DNA of 64,000 nucleotides from Cellulomonas sp. S1-8 (GCF_026184235.1 NZ_CP110806.1:3906001-3970000), one strand, 5' to 3'; positions 44,094 to 52,948 are shown, counted from the stretch's first letter. Program-made: numbers and translations. Notes: generated by a model not told the origin, from the sequence alone.

Positions 44094-44962
44094 GCGTTCA
44101 CCTCGGCGGCCCGGTCGCCCTCGCGCGCCTGCGTGGTGCGCTCGCAGTGGTCGGTGTCGGAGCAGACGAACATCACGCCTCCGCGGTCGTCCATGACGAC
44201 CTCGTCGAGATACACACCGGCAGATCCGCAGATCTCGCACGGCCGGTCGAACCGCTGTGGCTCGAAAGGGAAGTCCTCGAATCCCAGGCTCTCCACGTCG
44301 GTGTACGGCGGGATGGCGTAGATGCGCTTCTCACGCCCGGCACCGAAAAGCTGCAGCGCGGGGCTCCGGTGCATTTTCGGGTTGTCGAAGCTCGGGATAG
44401 GAGAAGGCGCCATGACGTAACGCCCGTTGACGAGCACCGGATAGTCGTACGTCTTCGCGATGTGCCCGTACCGCGCGATGTCCTCGTAGAGCTTGACGTA
44501 CATCAGGCCGTACTCCTCGAGGGCGTGCAGACGCCGCGTCTCGGTCTCGCGCGGCTCGAGGAAGCGCAGCGGCTCGGGGATGGGGACCTGGTACACGATG
44601 ACCTGACCGTCGACCAGCGGGGTCTCGGGGATCCGGTGCCGGGTCTGGATGATCGTGGCCTCGTCCGTGCGCGTCGTGCTGGCGGCGCCGGCGACCTTCT
44701 CGAAGAAGGCGCGGATCGACACCGCGTTGGTCGTGTCGTCCGCGCCCTGGTCGATCACCTTGAGCGTGTCGGACGGGCCGATCACCGCTGCGGTGACCTG
44801 GACGCCGCCGGTGCCCCAGCCGCGGGGCATCGGCACCTCCCGGGACGCGAACGGCACCTGGAACCCGGGGACGGCGACACCCTTGAGCAGGGCGCGGCGG
44901 ACGACCCGCTTGGTCTGCTCGTCGAGGTAGCCCTCGTTGTAGACGATCCGTGGCGCGGTCAT
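44090..44962 (-). CDS. phnJ: Carbon-phosphorus lyase, radical SAM subunit
   Basis: A 290-residue radical SAM enzyme that breaks the C-P bond. The four essential cysteines keep the unusual C-x2-C-x21-C-x5-C spacing of E. coli PhnJ: C242, C245, C267, C273. The glycyl-radical region V-P-G33-F-Q-V-P-F is also intact. The start at 44962 overlaps phnI (ATGA), the stop overlaps phnK. By eye this gene has a segment of somewhat lower GC (44150-44500), consistent with protein constraint. Confidence 0.97.
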   Translation of the reverse strand: MTAPRIVYNEGYLDEQTKRVVRRALLKGVAVPGFQVPFASREVPMPRGWGTGGVQVTAAVIGPSDTLKVIDQGADDTTNAVSIRAFFEKVAGAASTTRTDEATIIQTRHRIPETPLVDGQVIVYQVPIPEPLRFLEPRETETRRLHALEEYGLMYVKLYEDIARYGHIAKTYDYPVLVNGRYVMAPSPIPSFDNPKMHRSPALQLFGAGREKRIYAIPPYTDVESLGFEDFPFEPQRFDRPCEICGSAGVYLDEVVMDDRGGVMFVCSDTDHCERTTQAREGDRAAEVNA

Positions 44963-46080
44963 GCGTTCTCCTCGATCAGGGTCCCGCGTGCGGACGCGTC
45001 CGCCGAGGCCGCCTCGCGGGCCCGGAACTCGCGGCGCAGGCTGCGGATCAGCCCGAGCTCCGCCTGGAAGTCGACGTAGTGCGGCAGCTTCAGGTGCTCG
45101 ACGAACCCGGTGGCCTGGACGTTGTCGGCGTGGGCGATCACGAACTCCTCGTCCTGCGCGGGCGACACCACGCGCTCGCCGAACTCCTCGCGGCGCAGCG
45201 CCCGGTCGACCAGCGACATCGACATGGCCTTGCGCTCGGCCCGTCCGAAGACGAGGCCGTAGCCGCGGGTGAACTGGGGGGCCTGGTCGGCGCTGCCGAC
45301 GAACTGGTTGACCATCTGGCACTCGGTCACCTCGATGCGCCCGATCGGCACGGCGTGCCCGAGCTCCGGGACGTCGAGCTCGACCTCGACCTCGCCGACC
45401 CGCACCTCGCCGACGAACGGGTGGGTGTTGCCGAAGCCGCGCTGCGTGGAGTAGCCCAACGAGAGCAGGAAGCCCTCGTCGCCGCGGCTGAGGGCCTGCA
45501 GGCGCTCGGCGCGGCTCATCGGGAAGACCGTCGGCTCGCGGGTGAGGTCGCCCGGGTCCGGGTCGGTCCAGCCCTCGGCGGGCCGGTCCAGCTCGACGAG
45601 GGCGTCGACGCCGAGCAGGTCGGTGACGCGGGGCATCGGCTCGCCGGCCGGCGCGTCCGGGACCGGCAGCTCCGGGGTCTCGAGCTCGTCGGCGAGGAGA
45701 CGGTGGGTGTAGTCGAACGTCGCGCCGAGCTGCTGGCCGCCGGGGATGTCCTTGAAGGTCGCCGAGACGCGGCGCTCCGGGGGCAGGCCGGCGGTGTCGA
45801 CGGCGAGGGTGATGCCGAACCGCGGCAGCGTGGTGCGGTAGGAGCGCAGCAGGGTGACGGCCTCGAGCACGTCGCCCTGCGCCTGCAGCAGCGCCTTCGC
45901 GGCCAGGTCCGGGTCGTACAGCGAGCCCTCGGCCATGACGCGCGAGACGAGCACGCCCAGCTGGTCGCGGACCTGCACGTGGTCGATGCGCGGGACGTCG
46001 GCATCGCCGCGCCCGCGCTTGGCGAGCAGCGCGTGGGCGTGGGCGATCGCCTTCTCGCCCCCCTTGACGGCGACGTACAT
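44959..46080 (-). CDS. phnI: C-P lyase core complex subunit PhnI
   Basis: A 373-residue subunit with the typical start M-Y-V-A-V-K-G-G-E-K-A-I, R-V-S-A-T-F-K-D-I-P-G-G-Q-Q-L-G-A-T-F-D-Y-T-H-R near residue 120, and H-V-D-F-Q-A-E-L near the end. PhnI is the nucleosidase-like subunit that, with G, H and L, moves phosphonate onto the ribose of ATP. The start overlaps the phnH stop. Length is normal. Confidence 0.96.
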   Translation of the reverse strand: MYVAVKGGEKAIAHAHALLAKRGRGDADVPRIDHVQVRDQLGVLVSRVMAEGSLYDPDLAAKALLQAQGDVLEAVTLLRSYRTTLPRFGITLAVDTAGLPPERRVSATFKDIPGGQQLGATFDYTHRLLADELETPELPVPDAPAGEPMPRVTDLLGVDALVELDRPAEGWTDPDPGDLTREPTVFPMSRAERLQALSRGDEGFLLSLGYSTQRGFGNTHPFVGEVRVGEVEVELDVPELGHAVPIGRIEVTECQMVNQFVGSADQAPQFTRGYGLVFGRAERKAMSMSLVDRALRREEFGERVVSPAQDEEFVIAHADNVQATGFVEHLKLPHYVDFQAELGLIRSLRREFRAREAASADASARGTLIEENA

Positions 46081-46730
46081 CAGGCGTCCCCTCTCTCGTC
46101 GTCGGCGTGCTCGTGCGCATGCTCGTGCGCGTCGCTCAGCGCGGTGGTGCGTGGCAGACCGCGCACCGTCGTCCCCGCGGCGAGGAGGACGTCGACGCCG
46201 CGCGGGAAGAGCGCGTGGTTCGCCTGCCACTGGGCGAGGAAGCCGGGCGGCAGGCCGGCGCCGTCCCACGTGGCGACCTCGGGGATGCCCGGTCCGGTCG
46301 CCACGAGCGCCTGGGTGCCGTGCGCGCCGGAGGTGTCGATCACGAGCGTCGCCGACCGGTGCGGCTCCTCGTCCGTCCCCTGCGCGAGGTCGCCCAGCGA
46401 GGGCGCCGCAGACGGCGAGGAGACGACGGCGAACGCGGCGTCCCCGGGCTCGTCGACGACCCGCGCGCCGGTGTGGAAGGCGATCCAGGCGCCGACCGCG
46501 GGTGCCGCCCGCAGCGCGGGATCGAGCCACACGGGCGTCTGCTCGTCGCACAGCGCCAGGACCACGGCTCCGGCGGTGGCGCCCAGCGGGGCCGGGGGCT
46601 CGACGACGACGCCGACGGGTTGGGCCGTCGTGGGGCGCGCGAGCGCCTCGAGCACGGCGCGGAACACCTGCTGCGCGTCGCGCACCGGGTGCGCGAACCC
46701 GGGCGTGCGGTGGGCGACCGACGTGCTCAT
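46080..46730 (-). CDS. phnH: C-P lyase core complex subunit PhnH
   Basis: A 216-residue subunit. The typical start P-G-F-x-H-P-V-R-D-A-Q-x-x-F-R-A-V-L-E-A-L-A-R-P is present, as is G-P-G-I-P (about 145) and F-P-R-G-V-D-V-L-L. An unusual His/Glu/Asp-rich tail (A-H-E-H-A-H-E-H-A-D-D-E) may bind metal. It overlaps phnG and phnI by the usual 4-bp junctions. Confidence 0.94.
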   Translation of the reverse strand: MSTSVAHRTPGFAHPVRDAQQVFRAVLEALARPTTAQPVGVVVEPPAPLGATAGAVVLALCDEQTPVWLDPALRAAPAVGAWIAFHTGARVVDEPGDAAFAVVSSPSAAPSLGDLAQGTDEEPHRSATLVIDTSGAHGTQALVATGPGIPEVATWDGAGLPPGFLAQWQANHALFPRGVDVLLAAGTTVRGLPRTTALSDAHEHAHEHADDERGDA

Positions 46731-47212
46731 GCGTGCTCCCTGGCGACGGTGAAGAAGTCGACGACCGTGCTCCGTGCGTCGCCCTGGGCGGCCGCGTCGC
46801 GCTCCGCCTGGGCGCGCTCGAGCGGCTCGATCACGTCGGTGAGGACCCGCGCGCGCTGCTCCGGTGCGGCCAGCAGGGCGTCGAAGACGGCGGCCAGGCC
46901 GGCGTGCTCGGGGTGGCTGCCGAGGACGTACGACGTGCCGCTCACCTCGCCCACGCCGGCACCGCTGAGCATCACCGTCGCCCGGGTGACGGTCGCCTCC
47001 CCGAGGTTGAAGCGGTCACCGGTGCCGCCGACCCGGCCCTGCACCATCACGAGGCCGGCCTCGGGGGCCCGCAGGTACGTGACCTCGGGCTGCTCACCCC
47101 ACGCCGACCACAGCGCCGCCAGCTCGGCATGGGAGGAACCCGCGAGCACCCGCGCGGCACGACGGACGTCGTCGACCGACGGACCGCCTGCCACGCTGTC
47201 CTGGACCGTCAT
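46727..47212 (-). CDS. phnG: C-P lyase core complex subunit PhnG
   Basis: A 161-residue subunit from the ATG at 47212; a GTG at 47224 is also possible, with GAGG just before it. Conserved parts are R-A-P-E-x-G-L-V-M-V-Q-G-R-x-G-G-T-G-x-x-F-N-L-G-E-x-T-V-T-R and G-T-S-Y-V-L-G-S, ending in a F-F-T-V segment. It is the first gene of the C-P lyase operon and is divergent from phnF. Confidence 0.94.
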   Translation of the reverse strand: MTVQDSVAGGPSVDDVRRAARVLAGSSHAELAALWSAWGEQPEVTYLRAPEAGLVMVQGRVGGTGDRFNLGEATVTRATVMLSGAGVGEVSGTSYVLGSHPEHAGLAAVFDALLAAPEQRARVLTDVIEPLERAQAERDAAAQGDARSTVVDFFTVAREHA

Positions 47213-47246
47213 GATGCGATGCACCTCACGCCCGACATCCCCTCAA

Positions 47247-47268
47247 GTTGTCTACTGTTCTAGATAAC
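47247..47268. promoter_or_regulatory. Candidate PhnF operator
   Basis: An inverted repeat with half-sites GTTGTCTA and TAGATAAC, one mismatch in eight pairs, 6-bp spacer. It is AT-rich in a very GC-rich region and lies about 35 bp before phnG and 100 bp before phnF. The TCTAGA-like half-sites resemble known PhnF (GntR/HutC) operators. Confidence 0.65.
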
Positions 47269-47367
47269 TCACATGCTAGGCCGAGCCCACCAGGCGGAGA
47301 AGACCCAGCGGTCGACGCCCAGGGCACCAGACGATGAACTTCTGTGGACACCCGGGAGGGACACGCC

Positions 47368-48129
47368 GTGACGGATCGCACCACCGCCGCCCGCGCGCGC
47401 AGCGGCTACTCGGCCTGGCGCCTGATCGCCGAGGAGCTCCGCGTCGAGATCGGCGACGGCCGGCTGCGCGCGGGCGACCGCCTCCCGACCGAGCACACGC
47501 TGGCCGAGCGCTTCGACGTGAACCGGCACACGGCACGTCGGGCGATCGCCGTGCTCGCCGAGGACGGGCTCGTCGAGTCCCGGCGCGGCAGCGGCACCTT
47601 CGTCACCGGCGAGCCGGTGCGGCTGCACAAGATCGGGCTGCGCACCCGCCTGACGCGCAGCCTCGGCACCCGCGGCAGCGCCAGCGTGCTGGACAGCGCG
47701 GTCGAGGACGCCCCGGCCGAGGTCGCCCGGCGGCTCGCGATCCCCGGCGGCCGGGCGGTCCGGGTCGAGACGACCCGCTCGGTGGCCGGGCGGCCGATCT
47801 CCGTGAGCACGCACTGGTTCGACGTCGCGCGGCTGCCCGACATCGCCGTCACGCTGGGACGCGAGGGGTCGGTCACGGCCGCGCTGCGCGCGAGCGGCAT
47901 CGACGACTACGTGCGGGCGTCGACCGTCGTCAGCGCGCGGCACGCCACGGCGTCGGAGGCCGCGCTGCTCGCCCTCGGGCCCGGCGCGATCGTGCTGGTG
48001 GCCGAGGCGCTCGACACCCTGCCCGACGGCACCCCGCTGCAGCACCTGGTGACGCGCTTCGCCGCCCAGCGCGTGCGCCTGGACATCGAGCACCCGACCC
48101 CGGGGAGCCCGCCGGCCGCGAGTCCCTGA
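47368..48129 (+). CDS. phnF: GntR/HutC-family regulator of phosphonate use
   Basis: A 253-residue regulator; the GTG at 47368 is preceded by GGGAGGG at 7 bp. The N-terminal winged helix reads R-L-P-T-E-H-T-L-A-E-R-F-D-V-N-R-H-T-A-R-R-A-I, then S-R-R-G-S-G-T-F-V. The C-terminal UTRA domain has the PhnF-type ligand pocket (T-T-R-S-V-A-G-R-P-I-S-V-S-T-H-W-F). The divergent position and the inverted repeat indicate that it represses the operon until phosphate or phosphonate conditions change. Confidence 0.9.
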   Translation: MTDRTTAARARSGYSAWRLIAEELRVEIGDGRLRAGDRLPTEHTLAERFDVNRHTARRAIAVLAEDGLVESRRGSGTFVTGEPVRLHKIGLRTRLTRSLGTRGSASVLDSAVEDAPAEVARRLAIPGGRAVRVETTRSVAGRPISVSTHWFDVARLPDIAVTLGREGSVTAALRASGIDDYVRASTVVSARHATASEAALLALGPGAIVLVAEALDTLPDGTPLQHLVTRFAAQRVRLDIEHPTPGSPPAASP

Positions 48130-48142
48130 CCCTGCGGCACCG

Positions 48143-48838
48143 TCACGGCTCGATGCGCACGTCCGTGCCGCGCAGCCCCGCGCGGAACCCGTCGTCCTGG
48201 ACGGTCACCTCGTGCAGCACCAGCCCGTCGGGCATGCCCTCGATCTCGTGCTCGATCGTCACGAGCCGGCGGGCGAGCGCCCCGAACGCGTCGGCGAGGA
48301 AGCCCGGGCCGCCGATGTCGATCGTCCGCGGCTCGATGACGAGGCGCCCCGCGCGCACCGTGACGGTCCCGGTCGCCTCGACGTCCAGCACCCGACCGAG
48401 GCCCTCGAACGACCGGTGCACGGCCGCCTGGTCCGGGCTGCCCGGGACGGGTCCGACGCGCACGTCGGACCCGATCTGCCCCGCGACCAGGTCGAACGGC
48501 ACGGTGGCGTCGACCGTCAGGGCCCCGGCGACCAGCCCCGCCGCCCCGGTCCGCAGGTCCTGACCGGTGACGGCGACGTCGTGCACGATGCCGTCGGGCG
48601 TCGCCAGGGTCCGGGCGTCCAGGGTGATCCCGTCCAGCCACAGGTCGCCGTCGGCGAGGTCGTCGGGGGGCTGGTCCGCCGCGCTGCCGTCCCCCGCCGT
48701 CGTCGTCGGGCGCGGGACCGGCGCTGCCGACGACGCCGACCGCGTCACCGCGAGCACGGCGACGACCACCACCAGCACCATCACGAGCACGGCCACCGCC
48801 GCCCCGACCAACCCGTCCACCAGCCGCCGTCGCTCCAT
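48143..48838 (-). CDS. DUF2993-type membrane-anchored lipid-binding protein
   Basis: A 231-residue protein from the ATG at 48838. After M-E-R-R-R comes one membrane helix (about residues 12-35), then a Thr/Ala/Asp-rich spacer and a beta-rich region with L-T-V-D-A-T-V-P-F-D-L-V, G-x-x-L-D-V-E-A-T-G-T-V-T-V and G-P-G-F-L-A-D-A-F-G. This is the LmeA/DUF2993 pattern of proteins that bind phospholipids outside the actinobacterial membrane. It is convergent with phnF, 13 bp apart. Confidence 0.72.
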   Translation of the reverse strand: MERRRLVDGLVGAAVAVLVMVLVVVVAVLAVTRSASSAAPVPRPTTTAGDGSAADQPPDDLADGDLWLDGITLDARTLATPDGIVHDVAVTGQDLRTGAAGLVAGALTVDATVPFDLVAGQIGSDVRVGPVPGSPDQAAVHRSFEGLGRVLDVEATGTVTVRAGRLVIEPRTIDIGGPGFLADAFGALARRLVTIEHEIEGMPDGLVLHEVTVQDDGFRAGLRGTDVRIEP

Positions 48839-48892
48839 GGGCGAAGTCTGGCCCGGCTCGGCCGGACGCACCCGGCGAGTGCCGGGAACGCG

Positions 48893-51799
48893 TCACGGCA
48901 CGGGGACCGTCGCCGCCGCGGCCGCCTGGTCGGCGATCAGGCGTTGCGCCCTGTCGGTGATGTCGGCGGCCCGGCCGCCCAGCTGCAGCGCGGTGAAGTT
49001 GAACCTCTGACCCGGGCCCGTCAACGCAGTGGTGATCGCGTCCGTCGGGACGTCCTGCGGCACGACGCCGACGAACCGGGTGCGCGTCGGGCTCATCCGC
49101 ACGGTCGTCGGCACCCCGTCGACGAGGATCTGCGTCGGCACCTCGTCGAGCTCGGACGCGACGTCGTCCAGGCTGGACGTGCCCGGCGCGAGCCGCTCGA
49201 CGTCCTTGCGGACCTGACCACCCAGCTCGGCCTGGGTGACGAGCCTGCGCATGCCCTTGTCCGCGGCGACGGCCTCGATGGCCGCGGCGGACAGCTCCTC
49301 ACTGCCCCCGACGACCGCCCGCACGTCGTCGGTCAGCCCGGACCGGCGCAGCACCGCGAGGACGGCGGGCCGGTTCTGCTCGATGACGAACCGGGCGAAC
49401 TCCTCGGGGTCGCCGATCCCGCTCGACGACGACCGCAGACCCTGCGCGGCACCCCGGCCGGCCTTCGCCTCCAGCACCGTGACCAGCTCCATCGTCCCGT
49501 CGGGCAACCGCCGCGCGATGACGCCGTCGGTGAGCTGGCGCCCGGCCAGGTCGGCGATGCGATGACCCTCGATCACCTCCAGGCCCGCGGAGTCGGCGAC
49601 GCCCAGCACGTCGTCCGCGCCCGTGGCCATCCGTCGGGCGACGTCGACGTGCATGATCTCCTCGAAGAGCTGGCCCTTGACCTGGTTGACGTCGGCACCC
49701 TTCGCCAGGACCCGGGCGATGGCGTCGTCGGGCAGGTCGAGGCCCGCCAGGACGGCCCGGGCGCGGACGAGGCGCGCCTCGGCGACCTGCAGCCCCGCCG
49801 CGCCGATGCCGAAACGGCTCGCGGCCCGGGCGGTGAGCTGCTCACCGACGTCCTCACCCAGCGCCGCGGTCGCCCGGCTCCGGAACGCGGACAGCGCGAC
49901 GGCGTCGCCGTTCGCGGCCAGCGTCCGCGCCGCCGGACGCAGTGCCCTCGCGACCGGCGCCAGGTCCACCAGCAGGAACGCCGCGTCGAGCAGCACCCAC
50001 GTCAGCGACGGCTCGTTGAGCGAGAGGTCCGCCACCGCCTCGTCGAGGGCGACGTGCTCGGCCGCGGACTCGTCGAGGTAGCTGTTGATGCTGCCGTACA
50101 GCGCGCCCGCGCCCCAGGCCGCCGCGACGGCCACACCCGCCGCGGGCGTGAAGAGCATGCCCGCCAGCAGGGTCGTGGTGATCGCGAGCGCCGCCACGAC
50201 CCACCCCAGGAAGGTCTCGTCGTCCTCGATCGCCTCGATCCGCGTCCGGATGGCGGCGATCAGGGTCTCGTGGGTCACGCCGAGCCGTTCCTGGGTGATG
50301 CGCAGGACGTCCCGCATGTTCCAGACCTTGAGGTCGTCGTCGTCGATCGCGTCGCGGACCCGCTCGATGTTCGCCAGCACCTCCGTGACCGTCCCGCCGA
50401 CCATCGCGCCGAGCTCCGTCGGGTCCGCCGACGAGAACGACCCCGGCACGTACGCGCTGCTCAGGAGGATCGGGTACGTCCGGCCGAACGAGTACCGGGC
50501 CGCGTTGTAGATCGGCACCCGCTGGGCCAGCAGCTGCCGGTTCCGGTCGAGGTTCGCGATGTCGACCATGACCGACTGCTCGTTCTCCGGGATCCTCCTG
50601 GCGAACTCCTCCGGCGTCAGGACGCCGGCGGCCGGGGCGTACCTCGACAGCGCGGACTCGGCCACCTGGATCGACAGGGCCAGCGGCTGCGGCGCGAGCT
50701 CGGCCAGCATCCGGTCGGCTGCGAGCAGGCCGTCGATGTCCGGCGAGCACACGAGGGCGGAGTACCGCTCCAGCTCGCTGCGCGCCTCGTCCGCGTTGTG
50801 CTGCAGCATCTCGACGGCGACCGTCTTGGCCTCCGCCAGGAAGCGGGCCGGGAACCACTGGTGGACGAGCTGCAGCAGGGTGCGCTCGTCCGGGACGTCG
50901 AGCGCGGCGAGCTCGGCCCCGATCTGCGCGCTGAGGTCGGCCTCCACGGCCGCCAGCGCCTGGCGCGCGCTCGTGGCGGCCGGGTCGACCCCCGAGCGGT
51001 CCTGCGCGTCGTCCGCGAGCGCCGCGAGCTCGGTCCGGGCCCTGTCCCGCCGCGTGATCATGTCGACCAGGTGGGCGCCGCCCGTCGCCTGGTCCAGCCT
51101 CACCCTGTCGGCCTCGTCGAGGCTGGGCAGCAGCAGCGCGCCGTAGCGCTCGGAGGGATCGGGCACGTGGGCGCCCGTGGGTTGGCGGGCGATCCCGGCC
51201 GAGCGGCCGACCGGGGCGTCCGCGGGCGAGGAGCCCGCGACCCACTGCGCCGCCGCCCGCTCGGCGGCCACCTCGTGGGCGTCGGCCGGGTCGCTCACGG
51301 TCAGGCCGGTGGCGGCGGGCGCGGCGGGTGCCTGCACGGTGTGGACGAGCTCGTGCGCGAGCAGGTGGGACCCCCCGCGGGTGCCCGGCTGGTACTCGCC
51401 CTGGCCGAAGAACACGTCGGCGCCCACGGTGAACGCCCGCGCACCCAGCGACCGGGCGAGGTCGGCGGACTCGGCGTCGCGGTGCACCCGGACCCCGGCG
51501 AGCGCGTCGGGCCCGACGACGTCGCCGTACCGCCGCTGCAGGTCGGGGGCGAGGCGTTCGCCACCACCGACCCGACCGCTGATCCGCCCGGCGAGCTCGT
51601 CGGCCGGGGCGCCGGGACCGGTCGCGAGGGAGCGCACGAGGCGCACGGTCATGGCGTTGCCGCCCACCTGCTGGAGCTGCTCCAGCACCGCGGCGGGCCC
51701 CGTCGGCGACCACGCTGGCGCCCGGGAGTCGGCGCGGTCCGTCCTCCTGAGGGTCGCGCCCACCGGTGCGTGCCGTCGTGCGGCACCCGCGGTGCTCAC
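48893..51799 (-). CDS. Large eCIS-core (DUF4157) protein with a PD-(D/E)XK-like C-terminal region
   Basis: A 968-residue protein from the GTG at 51799; in-frame upstream starts would add up to 28 residues. Residues 66-157 are a DUF4157 domain with the H149-E-L-V-H153 motif and the G-V-R-V-H-x-D, G-A-x-A-F-T-V-G and V-F-F-G-Q-G-E-Y parts. Helix-rich sequence follows, then a hydrophobic patch of two or three helices (about 550-600). Near the end, E713-E, L-T-D758-G-V-I-A-R-R and L-E777-A-K779-A-G line up as an E...D...ExK nuclease-like motif. DUF4157 marks cargo of extracellular contractile injection systems; no such particle genes are nearby. The nuclease call is inference. Confidence 0.75.
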   Translation of the reverse strand: MSTAGAARRHAPVGATLRRTDRADSRAPAWSPTGPAAVLEQLQQVGGNAMTVRLVRSLATGPGAPADELAGRISGRVGGGERLAPDLQRRYGDVVGPDALAGVRVHRDAESADLARSLGARAFTVGADVFFGQGEYQPGTRGGSHLLAHELVHTVQAPAAPAATGLTVSDPADAHEVAAERAAAQWVAGSSPADAPVGRSAGIARQPTGAHVPDPSERYGALLLPSLDEADRVRLDQATGGAHLVDMITRRDRARTELAALADDAQDRSGVDPAATSARQALAAVEADLSAQIGAELAALDVPDERTLLQLVHQWFPARFLAEAKTVAVEMLQHNADEARSELERYSALVCSPDIDGLLAADRMLAELAPQPLALSIQVAESALSRYAPAAGVLTPEEFARRIPENEQSVMVDIANLDRNRQLLAQRVPIYNAARYSFGRTYPILLSSAYVPGSFSSADPTELGAMVGGTVTEVLANIERVRDAIDDDDLKVWNMRDVLRITQERLGVTHETLIAAIRTRIEAIEDDETFLGWVVAALAITTTLLAGMLFTPAAGVAVAAAWGAGALYGSINSYLDESAAEHVALDEAVADLSLNEPSLTWVLLDAAFLLVDLAPVARALRPAARTLAANGDAVALSAFRSRATAALGEDVGEQLTARAASRFGIGAAGLQVAEARLVRARAVLAGLDLPDDAIARVLAKGADVNQVKGQLFEEIMHVDVARRMATGADDVLGVADSAGLEVIEGHRIADLAGRQLTDGVIARRLPDGTMELVTVLEAKAGRGAAQGLRSSSSGIGDPEEFARFVIEQNRPAVLAVLRRSGLTDDVRAVVGGSEELSAAAIEAVAADKGMRRLVTQAELGGQVRKDVERLAPGTSSLDDVASELDEVPTQILVDGVPTTVRMSPTRTRFVGVVPQDVPTDAITTALTGPGQRFNFTALQLGGRAADITDRAQRLIADQAAAAATVPVP

Positions 51800-51900
51800 C
51801 GCCTCATGGTCACAGACTCCGGGCCTGGTGACCATGGTCGGCCGCCCGCGCCCGCCGAAATCCGTACGGCGCCCCGACGCCACCCTCCTAGAGTCACGCC

Positions 51901-52404
51901 GTGACCGTGGAGCGGACCCTGGCGAAGGTCGACGAGGACCTGCGCCTCGGCGACGTCGAGATGGCGCGCACCCGGCTACGGAGCCTGGTCCAGAGCCTGC
52001 CGCACCGGCTCGACGCGCGGGACCGGCTGGCCGACGTCTACCGGCTCGAGGGCAACCTGGTCGAGGCGGGACGCTGGTCGTACCTCGGCGAGGACCGCGA
52101 CCCGGAGGAGGTGGCGGCGTTCGAGCGCGCCTGCGGCGACGACGCGGTGCGGATCATGCGGGCGCTGCGGTGGCGCGGCCCCGAGGACGCCGCCGGGACG
52201 GAGGCGGCGCGGCAGCGGCTGCTCGACGTCCGCACGCGGGCGCAGGACAAGGCCGGCAGGAAGCTCGACTGGGAGACGTCGGGGCGTGAGGCCGCAGGAT
52301 CCCGGCGGGACGACCTCGGCACCGTCGGGTGCCTGCTGGGTGCCCTCGTCCTCGTCGCCCTGATGGTCGTCGGCGCGGTGACGGTGGTCGGCTGGGTCCT
52401 CTGA
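51901..52404 (+). CDS. DUF6584-like tail-anchored membrane protein
   Basis: A 167-residue protein starting at a GTG. Residues 1-75 are two or three TPR-like helices (A-R-T-R-L-R-S-L-V-Q-S-L-P-H-R-L-D-A-R-D-R-L-A-D-V-Y, split as a repeat). Then comes A-G-R-W-S-Y-L-G-E-D-R-D-P-E-E and a basic spacer. One C-terminal membrane helix fills 142-165. The N-terminal pattern matches actinobacterial proteins called DUF6584. It is divergent from the eCIS-core gene, so an immunity role can be imagined but nothing supports it directly. Confidence 0.7.
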   Translation: MTVERTLAKVDEDLRLGDVEMARTRLRSLVQSLPHRLDARDRLADVYRLEGNLVEAGRWSYLGEDRDPEEVAAFERACGDDAVRIMRALRWRGPEDAAGTEAARQRLLDVRTRAQDKAGRKLDWETSGREAAGSRRDDLGTVGCLLGALVLVALMVVGAVTVVGWVL

Positions 52405-52522
52405 GACGTCGGGCCGGTCGTCGCGCCGCGCGCGGCTCGACAGTGGCGGCCGCGGAGACACCGATGAGTCCGCGCACCCTCGCCGGTCTACTCCCCCACC
52501 ACCACGACCCAAGGAGCACCGC

Positions 52523-52810
52523 ATGTCGTTCCAGGCCTATCTCGACGCCGTCGAGGAGAAGACCGGGCTCACGCCGCGCGAGCTCGTGGACCTCGCGCAC
52601 GGCCGTGGGTTCGACGCCTCGACCAAGGCCGGGCCCATCCTGGCGTGGCTGGCCGACGACTACGGGCTGGGGCGCGGGCACGGGATGGCGATGGTGCACG
52701 TCATCACCAAGGGCCCCACGATCGGCACCACGCACGTCGGCGGCACGGGCACGCACCGCGACGCGTCGGACACGCTGTGGCTCGACGGCAGGGCCACGCG
52801 CCCGCAGTGA
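52523..52810 (+). CDS. DUF4287 domain protein
   Basis: A 95-residue protein starting M-S-F-Q-A-Y-L, with E-K-T-G-L-T-P-R-E-L, G-x-I-x-A-W-L-A-D-D-Y-G-L-G-R-G-H-G-M-A-M. This is the complete DUF4287 domain. Such proteins bind no known ligand; some are fused to DUF5655. An AAGGAG ribosome site lies 7 bp upstream. Confidence 0.85.
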   Translation: MSFQAYLDAVEEKTGLTPRELVDLAHGRGFDASTKAGPILAWLADDYGLGRGHGMAMVHVITKGPTIGTTHVGGTGTHRDASDTLWLDGRATRPQ

Positions 52811-52948
52811 GGGCGACGCGACCAGTAGGGGCAGCCTGCCGGCCGACCGCGGTGACCGCGTCGCCGGGGGCTGCCATGCTCGAGACGCGGTGCCGACACC
52901 CTCGTCCCTGTGCCCTGGGTGCTGCCGCCCCCGCCCCGGAGGACCGAC

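Noticed and set aside
48212..51904. A 1230-residue plus-strand frame over the eCIS-core gene
   Set aside because: Low-information Arg/Gly/Asp-rich translation; the minus strand carries the recognisable DUF4157 domain.
48143..52404. A full contractile injection system around the DUF4157 gene
   Set aside because: Neighbours are DUF2993-, phnF- and DUF6584-type genes; no sheath, tube, baseplate or AAA+ genes are present.
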